From assembly GCA_011319805.1 (NCBI GenBank), contig SJRY01000120.1, positions 186,001 through 250,000 on the forward strand: a DNA stretch of 64,000 nucleotides, read 5' to 3'. This document shows positions 1 to 12,647 of the stretch, piece after piece. Every line of letters starts with the position of its first letter. Within the stretch, counting starts at the first letter, position 1. A program made the translations under genes and the position numbers. The notes beneath the pieces were generated by a model. The model searched no databases, had not been told where the DNA came from, and saw nothing but the letters and a program-made list of their open reading frames with translations. This DNA comes from Macrocybe gigantea (Eukaryota; Basidiomycota; Agaricomycetes; Agaricales; Callistosporiaceae).

Positions 1-43
1 GAGAATTTGAGCTGACAGTCGGTTTAATCCCGTTGAACAATAG

Positions 44-1602
44 CACTCCTTGTCCACGAGTATTGCCTTACTTTTCGAGCGGAAGTCGAAGGATTCTGGA
101 ATATGCCGACTCTATCATGGCCTTCCCTACTTTTCTACATCAATCGCTATCTTACTCTGCTTGGTCATATCCCCGTGATATTCCAATATTTATGGTTTTC
201 AATTGCATCCAACAAGCATGAGGTATTTCTCAACACGCTTTTCTTCACCATACGGGTAGCTCATTCTGTCCTTACTTTTAAACTTTGAGATGTCTGTACC
301 CTCTGATTCCATGCACTTTCGGGATACTCATCAATCTATACTTACCTAGATGCCAGCGTCTCACCCTCTACCACCAATTTCTCATTGTCGTCACACAAAT
401 CATAATATGTGGCAAGTTACCCTTCTCCTGAAGATATTCTGCTAGTTATGTGTTGACGAGGTTTGGACTAGTCCTTATGGCGCTGCGGACATATGCGTTA
501 TACGATCGGAGCCGTCGAATTCTAGCATTGCTAGTACCCGTTCTGCTTGCTGGGATCTCAATTGCTTGCGCGAGTGCAAAGTATCCAGGCTTCAGACGTT
601 TTGCCGACATGTTTTTCTAGTGGCTCATCGTGACTGCTGGGCAGACTGGCAGCCAAGAAAAGAATCTCGTCGTTCCCATCGGTTGTGCCCCGAGTCTTTC
701 TAGAGGGTCGTAAGTCGGCGGTTTTATTCCTCGATCCATGATTCAACTCTGGTCCCTTCAGTGCGATAAGTGAGTTCCGATCGACACGCATCTGCGGTCA
801 TTGGTTGATCACGGCGTTGATTCAGGATTCGCTGGAGCGTGGACAGGACTGCTGATCTTCGACATATTGGTCTTCTTCCTCACGGTGTACAAATCACTCT
901 ACCTGCGTCGCCTGACAGGATCGGGGCTATTGGACATGCTGCTTCGTGATGGTAAGCACTGGTTTTTCGATGAAAACCTTTCACATGAGCTTGAAGTGAT
1001 CGTGCACACAGGCTCAATCTATTTCGGGTACGTGGGGTCCTTGTGGGCCTAGTCTCATGTCTGGGGAGTCGTGCATAGAACTAATTTATCCCATCCACCA
1101 ACAGAGTCATGATAGTGATCAATTTGGGAAATATTCTAACGTTCATCGTTCGTGTCGCATCTTCAGCCTTCAAATGAATAAACTGCTTAAATGTTCTGGT
1201 TCTTGCAGTTTGGCGACGTGCGCTTTCCAAAATCGATCATTGTCCTCATTTCCCTCATGGTGGTCCAATGCAGCGTTTTACTCGAGGAGTCGGCACGACG
1301 TTATTGAACGTGTATGAGGATGCTCGACACGTTTGTACCATTCGAGAGCTGACATTCTTCGTCCGTTTGCGAACAGAGTCTCGTCTTCGATGATATCCCG
1401 GCTGATGCTCAACCTTCGCGACCCCAGACTCACCATCCAGCTCTCCGAGGCTGGAAGGACTACTTCCACATCGATGGAACTGAGCTTCCGACGGCGGTCG
1501 GAGGTCCTCGACACCACGATCATCAGCCAGTGGCCCGAATCGGTCTCTAGCACTGGCGGTATTGGGCAAACTTCCACGTCGTCACAGCCCTTTTATGTAT
1601 GA
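44..1602 (+). CDS. DUF6533-like multipass membrane protein, 5' end possibly outside window
   Basis: An integral membrane protein of the DUF6533 family, which is expanded in mushroom-forming fungi; its molecular role is unknown. A first exon near the left edge reads LLFYINRYLTLLGHIPV, matching the family signature (a residue run like FLNRYLALLGNIPV). Later exons give CQRLTLYHQFLIVV, LMALRTYALYDRSRRILALL and a helix around AWTGLLIFDILVFFLTVYK followed by LLRDG and VMIVINLGNILTFIV. The order is typical of the seven-helix family. The tail contains ISRLMLNLRDPRL and ends in a TGA at 1600-1602. Exon joins are not all resolved; one donor near 411 looks like GCAAGT. The start codon was not found and may lie before base 1. 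The family call is fairly secure; the gene model is approximate. Confidence 0.6.
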
Positions 1603-2144
1603 ACGCACGACGATACCCACGACGTTCTCCATTCGGCTGAGCCTTGACGGGGAATGGATACTTGGGTTGTATAGAGCATCTATCACTGGCTTACCTCGGC
1701 GTGGTTGCACTGGCTAATGATTTATCGAGCCAAACGGCCAAACGGGTACAGATGAATAGCACGAGCAGATGGATCAAACGAACAGCGACGTGATTACAAT
1801 GAGGCCACGGGGCCTCAATAAACGTATTATAGCAATTGTCCCGATGTCCTGAAAACAGAAATCGTAATAAAGAAATCGGTTAAAGAAAGGAGTGGTATGA
1901 GAAGAAAGGCGGAAATCCGACATGAAAAAATAAGGGAAATAAAAAAAAGAAAAGGGTTCGTGAAACCACATAAAAGCATATACGCACACATATCGAGCGT
2001 ATATACCAGTCCGATAGTCCTTTCTATTTCGATACGTCCGTGTATCCAATTCCATGGCACATATCATGCCTCCATTAAAGTCCAGCTATTTTTCCTCCTC
2101 GTCATTCACTTACGACGATGGGAATAAACCAACGTAACCAGGTC
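1603..2144. other. Intergenic region between convergent genes
   Basis: This stretch holds the 3' flanks of the DUF6533-like gene and the chitin deacetylase. It contains A-rich runs near 1925-1960 but no reading frame or RNA that I recognise. Confidence 0.5.
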
Positions 2145-4283
2145 TCACAGCCGCGAGACAATGCCAAGAGAACCGATGACAGCACCCGCAAGGCCGACGA
2201 AGACGGCGTGCCATACGCCTACTGGCAGCGTGGGCAGTTCGCCGTTAAACGGAATGAAGGATTGAGAAGTTGTCGATGAGTCGCCGAACGAGCTGCCGGT
2301 TCCGCCGCCAGTCAGGTTTGCGCCATTTGGCTGTAGTTTCGCGGAAATTAGAGAAGGCGGGAAAACGAACCATTGATCAGTCAAGGATCCAACAAAATTT
2401 CAACTTTTGTTTCTTTGAGACTTACCCCGATAGGCCTGGAGTTGTCGACGAAAGCACACGATGAGGATGTGCAGATGCACTTGCCTTCGATAGGATCCCA
2501 GAAGGGTGTCGAACAATTGGCAGGCACTGATCAAAAGGAAGCATTAGGTCACGGAAGCTAAATATGCTTTCGATCATACATCGAAGACGAGGATTCTGCC
2601 CGTCAGGCACCTGCTGGGCGGGATTGGGATCATTCGGCGTCGGTGGAGTCTGGGGGCACCCATACTGGAACGACGAACAGCAAAAAAGGGCGACATTAAT
2701 ATATGCAACAGAGCCATCGGTTGGGCAAACAAAAGACACGTACGCAAGTATAGAATGGGAAATCGGAGAATGCGCAGTGCGACAACAGACCCTGTTCGTT
2801 CTGCGGTATACCATTGCAAATCTTCATGGACGCATCGACTTGAGGCGTTGAGCATTTGAGCGAGTCGGCTTGGTCGAGCTGGGATATCGGAACCGGGTGT
2901 CGGACCCAATCAAGCAGCTGGGCGTTCGTGACGATCCAGACTAGTCGGTTGTTGTGTCCTCAGCGATGATATGCGTGCGGACAGTTTAAATGCTACGCAC
3001 CGTTTGGTTGCTGTTGTGCCCAGTCGAGGAAAGCATTGATCATGCTGATTGTGGACTTGGAAACGCTCACACCGGGGTAAGTGGTCTAGGGATTGCATCA
3101 GCAAGGTGGTCCACCAGATGTTTGCGTACGTACCGAAAGATGGATGGGGTGAGTGTAGAGACCGATCGGTTGGCGATTGCCATTGTAATGATCTGTAAAC
3201 GTCTTCTTCATATACTCTAGCGTCGCCGAGTCGTTGACCTTATTGGCGCCATTAGCAGCGTCACTGGCAGTCCGACGGGGAATCAAAACCCGTATGTGAG
3301 TAGGGGTCAATACAGAAAAGTGATACTCACAGCCAAGGGTCCATCAAGTGGGGCCCAGCAGCCCCCAAGTTATCAAAGAAAGCATACATGGGAATTTCCC
3401 AAAAGCCGGGAAGCTTGGGCTCTCCCTTACATGTACCAGGCACGGTCAAGCAATTGTTGGCCATGCCATAATCGAGCGTATAAGGCCAATAGGCATCCGT
3501 ATTCGGATCGGTGACCGGGATAGAGGCGGCGGAGCTGGAGTCGTAGGTGAACTGAGCCTTGTACAAATTTTTAAGGGTATCGGCGGAATAGTCGAGGAAC
3601 GGCGCTCGGAAGCCTTTAATGGCGTTGAGCGGAATGCCAGCAAGAGCGTTCAATGCGATCAAATTTCCGTTGATTTCCTCCGGAGGGGGAGTTCCGATGT
3701 GTGTCATGCTGCAGGTACGTGTAAGCCACTTGAAACAACGAGAACGAACACTGCCGACTCACGTATGGTCCGCGATTTCATTTCCGGCCACGAACCAATC
3801 TGTCATTCTTTTTCTGAGGATGGGGTCAAGGATAACCACAGATGCGTAGACGCACCAGTGACGAGAGTGTAGTTGGTATAGTTGAGAGACGTAAAGTAGG
3901 TCATTTTGACGGGACAGCCATTAGGATTTTTCCGCTGGGCAAGGAACTGATTAACGGAGTCGAGGGTGTACGACTGGATGGCATCGTCAGCAGTAAAAAG
4001 GATAAACTGCGGCGTGTCGGACTGCAACACATCACGAAAAATCGTCAATAAGCTGAAAGTTAGCAGAGGGACGGGGACGCAATCTTACGGGCTTTAGTCC
4101 ACCGGGAGGACTTGCGCTGGCACAATTACAGTCCGGTAGCTTACATTTGGACGTGTCGCATGAGTAGCCAGCCGCCTCAGGGCTTGTCGTCTGGCCTGAA
4201 ATTCCACCGTCCTGGGCAAGAGCGAGCAGGGGGGCGAGGGCGATAAGGAGCGTGTAAGGGAGCATGGTCGCACAGAGGCGCAT
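2145..4283 (-). CDS. Chitin deacetylase-like polysaccharide deacetylase (CE4), GPI-anchored
   Basis: Predicted to remove acetyl groups from cell-wall chitin to yield chitosan. The chosen ATG opens a signal peptide (MRLCATMLPYTLLIALAPLL, then ALAQ), followed by a Cys-rich stretch. The NodB fold follows. Motif 1 reads FTADDAIQSYT, so the usual TFDDG is replaced by TADDA, with both Asp kept. Motif 2 reads ADHTMTHIG, preserving the HxxxH metal ligands across an intron. Motif 3 reads GFRAPFLDYS. Residues WPYTLDYGMANNC and a substrate-region block follow. The C-terminus is a Ser/Gly-rich stretch plus a hydrophobic tail (VFVGLAGAVIGSLGIV) typical of a GPI signal, so the enzyme should sit at the outer membrane or wall. 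Exon 1 is 4089-4283 and exon 2 starts at 4021. Several short introns interrupt the rest. No frame break was seen. Confidence 0.85.
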
Positions 4284-4842
4284 CACGGTTTCCAAGCTGG
4301 CTCTCTTGTTATTTGTAACTTATTACTGCTATAATCCAGTAAAAAGAGCGAAGCGGAGACGGGATACGGTGCGGGGAATTTCGACGACCTAGAGGGAGGA
4401 AGAGCCGACGGGCAGGCTCGCGCGTTCGAGGAAAAGAAAGGAAAGGGTACGAAGGAGGGGAAGACAACAAGAGCCAAATTTCCGTGAAATGCTGACCACA
4501 CACGACATGTCATTCTAGATCATCAATCTTGATTATGTCAGCCTCCATGCAGACATACAGCGGCATTGTAGCCCGTTGTCGTGTGATCCACTGCTGCACT
4601 TGGTCCTAGGACGTTGTGGTCTGGACTTTGCGCCGCTTCTTGGGCCATGCAACCATGGGGATACGGGGATACGAGTCCACGACCTGACTCTTCTTGATGT
4701 GTTTGTGTATCAGACAAAGAGACACAAAGACAAATACCTTAATCCACGTATGTTTCCAGAAATGGTGTAAAACATTTCTGGCACCTTGACCCATATATTA
4801 AGATCCAGCAAGATTATATTCAGCTCAACCCAAAAGCATCAT
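4284..4842. other. Intergenic region upstream of chitin deacetylase
   Basis: Promoter side of the deacetylase (minus strand) and 3' flank of the methyltransferase gene. A pyrimidine-rich stretch lies on the minus strand at about 4320-4480, just upstream of the deacetylase ATG. I see no gene here. Confidence 0.5.
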
Positions 4843-6316
4843 TCACACTGACGGAACCCAACCGATCTTAAACAGCCTATACCCAGTTTCGTCCGCTCGA
4901 TTGGCTCTGCCGCCTTTGTCAACCTCCTCGCTGGCCAGCACCGCAAGTCTCCAGTCGTTCTTCTCTTTCTGCGGTACGTCATGCATGGCGTAGGGAAACA
5001 TGGCCTCGACCGTCCTGTCCAGGCCCTCGTGTCTTCCGATTGTTCGGAGTGCCATGATCATCCAAAAAACACCGCCTTTGCCCAGGTTCCCATCTGGTCC
5101 ACAGGCCGCAGGACGAGCTAGAAGCCGCTCGACGCAACTCCTGATCCATCTGGCATGATCTGGGTGATAAATCACATCTGCAGCAAGGATGACATCGAAG
5201 GGCTCTGCTAAAGGCTTGGTATAGCTAGGTTTCTCCCAATCCAAGGTGTGAACGGCGACCGGACACTCATCAAGAACAAGATTTGCGTCGATGTTGATTT
5301 GGAGGTTTGCAAGAACGTCAGGATGGAAATCAGTGGCGACGATTTCTGGATATGAGCACGGCGATGACATCAAGGACGAGGCGAGAGAAGCTTGGCACGT
5401 CATAATCTTGGCAGACACGATGCTCAGCATGCCGGTGCCCGCCCCTAGTTCTAGAATCCGCTTTGGAGGACTCGAAGAGCCGCCGAACAAAAAATCTTTC
5501 GGGGCCAAGCACAGCTTCGCAGCAAAGAGGATCGAACTGGTCCAGCTCTGTAGTCCCACAGAGGTATGATCGTCCTCCGGTAGCGCTGCGTCGTTCAACT
5601 CCACTGTAATGATCTCGTCCCTCAAATTGGTTTGGAACTCAAATCGACGGGTGAGCGACTCGTCCTCGTCATTCCCATTTTCGTCTTCTTTGTTGCACGT
5701 GAATGCAGCTAATACGGACGTCACTTCTTCAAGCAACCCGTTTCGTACTTTGCGGTCCTCGTCGTCGACCGCTAGCTCGATCCACGCGTCCGAGCGGGTG
5801 ATCAACCCCGTCGTCCATTTCACGGCGTATTCGCGCTCCAGTGGATCAGCGCGGAGGCTTTCCAAACCCGGCACCTCAGGCACGTCATCCTCTTCATCTC
5901 CGGACTGCAGCGGGGATGCAAACGCAGCATAGGGTTTCTTGTGCTTTGAGTCCAGCGCCACGTCTGCGTCAGCTTCGTCTTCTTCGGCAGAGGCGTACCC
6001 GGAGTCTGGTACCGACACATCCGGATCAGGAGTGCTTGCGAGTGCAGCGATCTTCCCTTTGGACAGAAGCAATTTTTGTTGGAGTTCTGGGCCCGATGAG
6101 GCTACGGATTCCGTGCGCTTTGAAGCGGGATGGCGCCTCTGAGTGTAGCTGTCGACGGAGGAAAGTTCGGTGATGTTTGGGATGGCCAATACAGCCTGCG
6201 CAATTTTTCAAGGGCGTCGGAACTTCGTCCGTGGAACGAGCGGCAAGGCGAGCGAGAGACGGCAGAAACGCGGTTGGCGGCTCGACGGTGACGGATGTCG
6301 GATAGTTTGTGTCCAT
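4843..6316 (-). CDS. EFM2: EFM2-like protein-lysine methyltransferase (two frame breaks)
   Basis: A class I SAM-dependent methyltransferase of family 16. Yeast EFM2, the closest architecture I know, methylates elongation factor 2. The N-terminal part begins MDTNYPTSV and FLPSLARLAAR. An acidic linker comes next, then the catalytic fold: RRFEFQTNL, LRDEIITVELND, the SAM motif I RILELGAGTGMLSIVSAK, acidic loop EIVATDFHPDVLANLQ, and VILAADVIYHPDHARWI. The gene appears to have no intron. The reading frame changes twice near the 5' end (about 6217-6223 and 6176-6184), each time as if one base were missing beside a short C run. Restoring two bases gives 492 codons. The ATG at 6316 is chosen because it precedes the conserved FLPSLARL segment. 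EFM2 versus a close relative is inferred. Confidence 0.75.
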
Positions 6317-6804
6317 GACAGGTTCGTTTTTCTTTTTTTTTTCTTCCAATTTCCCTCCTTCTAATGTTCTGAGCGTTCCGTTGAATCACTCTAGGGTATG
6401 CAGGAATATAAAATGAAAAAAAATGTCTAGGGTGCAGGGCCGTCTATAAGGATGTGTTCAGTAGGATAATTTCTGTGGTAGGAGAGCCTCTATATTGTCT
6501 ATGCGTCTATGCGTGAGTCTTGTTCTATGGGAGAAAAAAGTGGGCGGGGAGGCCGAAGCGTTATTGCGCAAGCACAAGCATCTTGACGAGCACAATTCCA
6601 GGGAGAGAGACGAGCGAACGAATGAAAAAAAGCAGAAACGCAAGGCTGGTGGTTGATAAGAAAAAAATCAAATTGACTTTATTTTACATAAAAAAATCAG
6701 AAGCATGGCGGGCACACGTGCGCAATTTTCCTTCGGAAGCGCTCACCCGTCGTAGCGGACGTTGTTGCGCAACAAGCGCAAATAAACGCGATTAGCTAGT
6801 GATC
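6317..6804. promoter_or_regulatory. Divergent intergenic region between EFM2-like and GON7-like genes
   Basis: The two genes point away from each other, so this roughly 490-bp stretch must hold both promoters. It has a pyrimidine/T tract on the plus strand near 6327-6347 and A-rich runs near 6415-6425 and 6660-6670. I see no gene in it. Confidence 0.5.
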
Positions 6805-7197
6805 ATGTCCTCCTCCGCGATCACCATCGCCTACGACCTCCATCCGCCTCTCGACAGCGATGCTGCTACGGGAAGCAGCAACAGCGAAAACAACATAAAC
6901 GTGAATGGAGTCGGAGGAGGTGCGAGCGTGAGGGAACGAGCGCAGGCGCAGAACTTGGTGACGTCGAACAGGCTTTCATTTCCGCTGGAGCGTGGTCAGG
7001 GCCAGAGCCAGGAGGAGTACTACGCGGCGCTGGGAGGGCGATTGCGCAGGCGAAGGAGAAAATTGGGGATGACCTGACGCATGGAGAGATGCGGTTGGCA
7101 AGGCCGAGCTGAGCAAGGAGACGCCCAAGACGCTCAAATACGACCAGGACGAGGAGAGGATGAGGACGAAGAAGATGAGAACGGAAACGGTAGCTGA
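6805..7197 (+). CDS. GON7: GON7-like EKC/KEOPS subunit (three frame breaks)
   Basis: A small acidic protein matching the fungal GON7 family, a subunit of the KEOPS complex that makes the t6A modification of tRNA. The start MSSSAITIAYDLHPP is followed by a low-complexity insert. The conserved helix then reads EEYYAALGG, IAQAKEKIGDDLT, WRDAVGKAELSKE and TPKTLKYDQDEE, with an acidic tail EDEDEEDENGNGS. These pieces sit in three different frames: breaks at about 7036-7039 (GGG, one G missing), 7079-7082 and 7150-7157. Each is a missing single base. Restoring three bases gives 132 codons. No intron is seen. The family assignment rests on recalled motif similarity and could be wrong, but the continuity of the pieces is clear. 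Confidence 0.6.
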
Positions 7198-7361
7198 GCG
7201 GGTGTATAGTAAGGTTTGATATCTTATCGCTGAATGGGCGCTCATAGCGTCCTTTTTCGCACTCATTCCCCATTTTGAAACATGCTCAGGATGAATGAGA
7301 TGATTATACGCAAGACATCTGCGGCAAGGGAGCTTTAGTATTAGAAATACTAGGGATGCTT

Positions 7362-8643
7362 TTAATTGCTACGCTTTTCCTTCCCTCGTGGTCGCTCACG
7401 AATGACCATCTTGTTGCTGTTCTTGGGACCTTTGGGACCAGGCTTTCTCGTCCTTGTACCCTTAGTGCCCCAACCCCAGATAGAAACGGGATGTTTATCG
7501 GACTTGGACTTGCCACGTCCACCTCCGTGAGGATGATCACAGCTGAGTTGAGAGACGTTGAGAATTTGTGCCAACTGAATAGGACGAAGTGATGGACTTA
7601 CGCGTTCATGGCTACACCACGCACGGTCGGCCTCCGTCCAGCCATCTCGCTCTTCCAGCCTTGCCTAAATTCCTTCCTTTCCAGAGCGGATTGCTCACTT
7701 TGCCGATCGTAGCACAACAATCCTTCAACACGCGCCGGACTTCGCCACTCTGCAGCCTCACTTGCGTGTAGCGACCTGCCGGCTCGTGTGCGACGATTTG
7801 GCTAAAAGTACCTGCAGAGCGGACGAGGATGCCTGGGCCTTGCGGAGAGAGCGAGACGTTGTGGATGACGGTCCCAGGAGGGATGAGTTTGAGAGGGAGA
7901 ACGTTGCCAGGTTTGAGGGTCATCGTGCGGAGGATACCCAGCGCGAGGGACTGGTTAGAGTTGGCTGCTTCCGACGACTCTGCCTCCGCACCCTCTGCGA
8001 CGCTCTCACTTGCGCCGTGAGATACGTCCATGCCAGGAATAAAGTCTCTTGGAATGCCCTGCCTGAAGCTCTGCACTTGGTCGCCTGCACGGATGCCCTC
8101 TGGTGCGAGGATGTAGCTCCACTTCTTCATGCCCTCCATGCTCGGATTTCTGTGCCGCAGGAGCGCGATGTGTGCCGAACGGCCGGGGTCGTACTCGATG
8201 CGCACGACATCCTGTACGCCCGGCTCTGCGCGCATGAAGTCGACGATTCGTATGCGCTGCTTGTGACCACCGCCGCGGTGTCGCACAGTGATGCGTCCGT
8301 GCGCATTGCGCCCGCCTGTCTTGCGCTTTGCAATGGTGAGCAACCGCACGGGGCGCCCTTCGTACAGATGCGGGTTGAGTGGCCGTCGCAGATGCCGGGT
8401 GCCCGGAGTTATAGGCTTGTAGGTCTTGAAGAGGGACTCGGTCCTAGACAGTGCCGTCTGTATTTCCAAGTTTTTTTTCGTCTGCCAGATCTCGGTGGCG
8501 TAGGAGCGGGAGGAGAGGGAAGCCAAGTGGGGTGGGGTGAGGCGCCATGTCGACGCTGCTGTTGTCGTCGTCGAGGAGGGAGGTCCAAGGGCGGAGATAC
8601 GTGTCCGAAGCAGCGCTGAGCTGCCTCGAACTGAGGAGAACAT
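7362..8643 (-). CDS. RML2: Mitochondrial large ribosomal subunit protein uL2 (one frame break)
   Basis: The mitochondrial version of ribosomal protein L2, near the peptidyl transferase centre. The first about 50 residues are Ser/Thr/Arg-rich and acid-poor, as expected of a mitochondrial presequence. The uL2 core follows: GRNAHGRITVRHRGGGHKQR, IEYDPGRSAHIALL, and the C-terminal VRGVAMNACDHPHGGG with GKSKSDKHPVSIWGWGTKG. Exon 1 is 7602-8643 and exon 2 is 7362-7542, joined inside the Ala codon of MNAC. The frame breaks at about 7634-7640, where GGG appears as GG just before RRPTVRGVAMN. Restoring one base gives 408 codons. A Glu/Ser-rich insert of about 25 residues (around ASESVAEGAEAESSEAAN) is extra relative to bacterial L2. 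The gene starts 108 bp from RVB2 on the opposite strand. Confidence 0.92.
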
Positions 8644-10532
<1,889 letters not shown>

Positions 10533-11150
10533 CAAGGGGCGCGCATCTGATGATTTTTTCTAATGTATTGAATTGTATCTTTGAAAATGTTTGCAACGTT
10601 CCCGCTAGTGTGATTCATGTCCAGAGGTATGACCAGGTTGAATGTCCACGAAATGGGCGGCTCGGGAGGGTTTTAAGGTCGTGCGCGTGTCGCGCGAGCA
10701 CTTGGAAATAGCATCATCAGCTCTCTCGAGTCCAACTCGTTATAACCACTGCGTAAGTCGGCATCCAGAACAGTAATAAGCAAGGTAACGGCCATCATCC
10801 AAAACCTCGACGAGCAGAAGATCATCACACATCGCACGCGTCGCGAGCTGTGGTGGGTGATCCATAACAGCACGCGTTCAAGGTATGATGGACAGCCATC
10901 TGCCTTGGAAAAAAAAAACGCACAAATATAGAGATTCCTATGCACGAGCTCTGGGGTTCCTTGGCATTAACCCCTGACAGTAAATAGCTTCCCAAAGAGA
11001 GTGGTGGTAGTACAGTTCTCCACTGACTTTCCACCAGTATTAATCAAGATTTGGACGCCTATGGGTCAGCATATATCCTGACGCACCATTGCTAGTATTA
11101 TGAACAAGACGATACTGACACTCATACGTACGTACGAATATGAGGATCGT
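10533..11150. other. Convergent intergenic region
   Basis: Lies between the 3' ends of RVB2 and the SCI1-like gene. I see no coding or RNA signal in it. Confidence 0.5.
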
Positions 11151-12460
11151 TCATACCCAAGCAGATTTACCGAATCTCTGTTTCGCCAGTTGCTGAAACA
11201 TGTCCATGGTCGCCTGCAGAAAAACGAAGGATAAGGGAATCATGAGCTCGACAAAAGGGCAATGATAGCGTACTGATACGGCTTGCCTTTTCTTTTTCTC
11301 TGTACACATTCACCCTCTCTCGGGTAGCTGCCACCTTGTCCTGTTCGTGCCGTCTCCTAGCCGCGTCCCTCCTGGCCACCCTGTGGAGTAGAGCAAGCCA
11401 AATAAGGCGTGGTCTGCCAGAAAAGAGAAAGGTTGAAGAGACGTACATGTCCTTGAAGCTATCTCCACCGCCCATCAGCGTCGACTCGTCCGCCTCGAAC
11501 CCATCGTCGCCTTTCTCTCTGAACGTACGATCCGCCTCCCTCCGCGCACGCTTTTTCTCCAACATGCCCTCCCTCCCGACCTCCTTCGGCCCGACCATAT
11601 CTTCAACTCGCTCCTTCGCCTCCAGCTTGTCCCGCTTGCGCTTGTACACGCGCTCTTCGGCTTGGTGCTCCGCCTCGAGCTCGCGCGCGTACGCGATGTC
11701 AGAGGCGGAGGGCAGCGTAGGACCGCGCGGGCGGCCTCCGCTTGATCCGCGTGCTGCGCCTGTCGGGGAGCTGCCTTCGCCGCTCGTGCGGTCGAAACTT
11801 TCTCTTCTGCGCTTGGACGAGCTCTCGGTGGAATAGGTCGCTGCGCCGACTTCTTCGCGCACGGCTCGGATGGCGTCGTCGTCGACCTTGGATTTTTTTG
11901 ATGCAAAGGACCACTTGTAGGCGGTTTGAGAGGACGCGACACTCGTGGAAGGATCTACACCTCTATAGAGAGATCCTAGGGGGGGAAAAATACATTCATT
12001 CAGCCTAGCACACGGACTCAATGTGACCTGAAAAAGCTCACTTGAAAGCTTTCCTCGATTCCACGCCTTTCGACGAGGAGAATTGTTAGACCACCAAAAA
12101 AAAGAAAGGGGCGGCATTCACTTTTACAAACTTGCGAAAGTAACTGCATTAACTTGATCAGAAACCACCATATGAATGAACGGACAAGCGCACCTCCTAG
12201 CTCGGTCTCCAGACAACTCGTCAAAATACTGCAGAGCGAAAGAAGTACGAAGTCAATAGGCAGAGAGCATGAGGTCGTCGTATCCAACCAACTTTGCGCT
12301 TCTCGTGCTTGAGCCACACCCTGAACTCGTCGAGCTTAAGAAAGTAGTCAGACTCAGAGATGGGTTTAGCGCCCTCTGGCAGCTCGACTCTGTGCTCGGG
12401 ACTTCTCGAGCGGTCCCGTTCTGGAGAAGGACTTCTGGATCTGTGGTGACGCGACGGCAT
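11151..12460 (-). CDS. SCI1-like RS-rich nuclear protein
   Basis: Resembles the eukaryotic family named after plant style cell-cycle inhibitor 1, whose fungal role is unknown. The N-terminus MPSRHHRSRSPSPERDRSRS is an RS-type stretch. The family core follows over several exons: PISESDYFLKLDEFRVWLK, YFDELSGD, SYFRKFVK, AWNRGKLS, SLYRGVDP, SSQTAYKWSFA. A long Lys/Arg/Glu-rich helical region (IAYARELEAEHQAEERVYKR and DKLEAKERVEDMVGPKEVGR) and the terminal TMDMFQQLAKQRFG complete it. The last intron, 11214-11286, has a GC donor (AAG then GCAAGC), which is the only way I found to reach the conserved QQLAKQRFG end in frame. A nuclear, RNA-processing setting is likely from the RS stretch but is inference. 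Confidence 0.7.
11214..11286 (-). other. GC-AG intron in SCI1-like gene
   Basis: 73-nt intron with donor AAG/GCAAGC and acceptor CTGCAG/GCG. GT donors nearby (at CGTATC and AGTACG) are in phase 1 and would give the unrelated tail DHGHVSATGETEIR instead of the conserved one. Confidence 0.65.
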
Positions 12461-12647
12461 GTTTCTCGTTCTCTGAAGGTGGCAGTTGTGAGATACGCGT
12501 TGACGGCGACAAAACAGCGAACAACAGAAGAGTCAATCTGTGAGGCTAATATTTGGAGAAGCACTACTTTTTTTTTTGTTTATCTTAATGGTACATTCAT
12601 TTCAGAAGGACACAATAATGCATGAAGGTTCGCCTGTAAAATAGCGC

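Noticed and set aside
7762..8619. Long plus-strand frame of 285 codons
   Set aside because: It is the antisense shadow of the uL2m gene, with no domain of its own.
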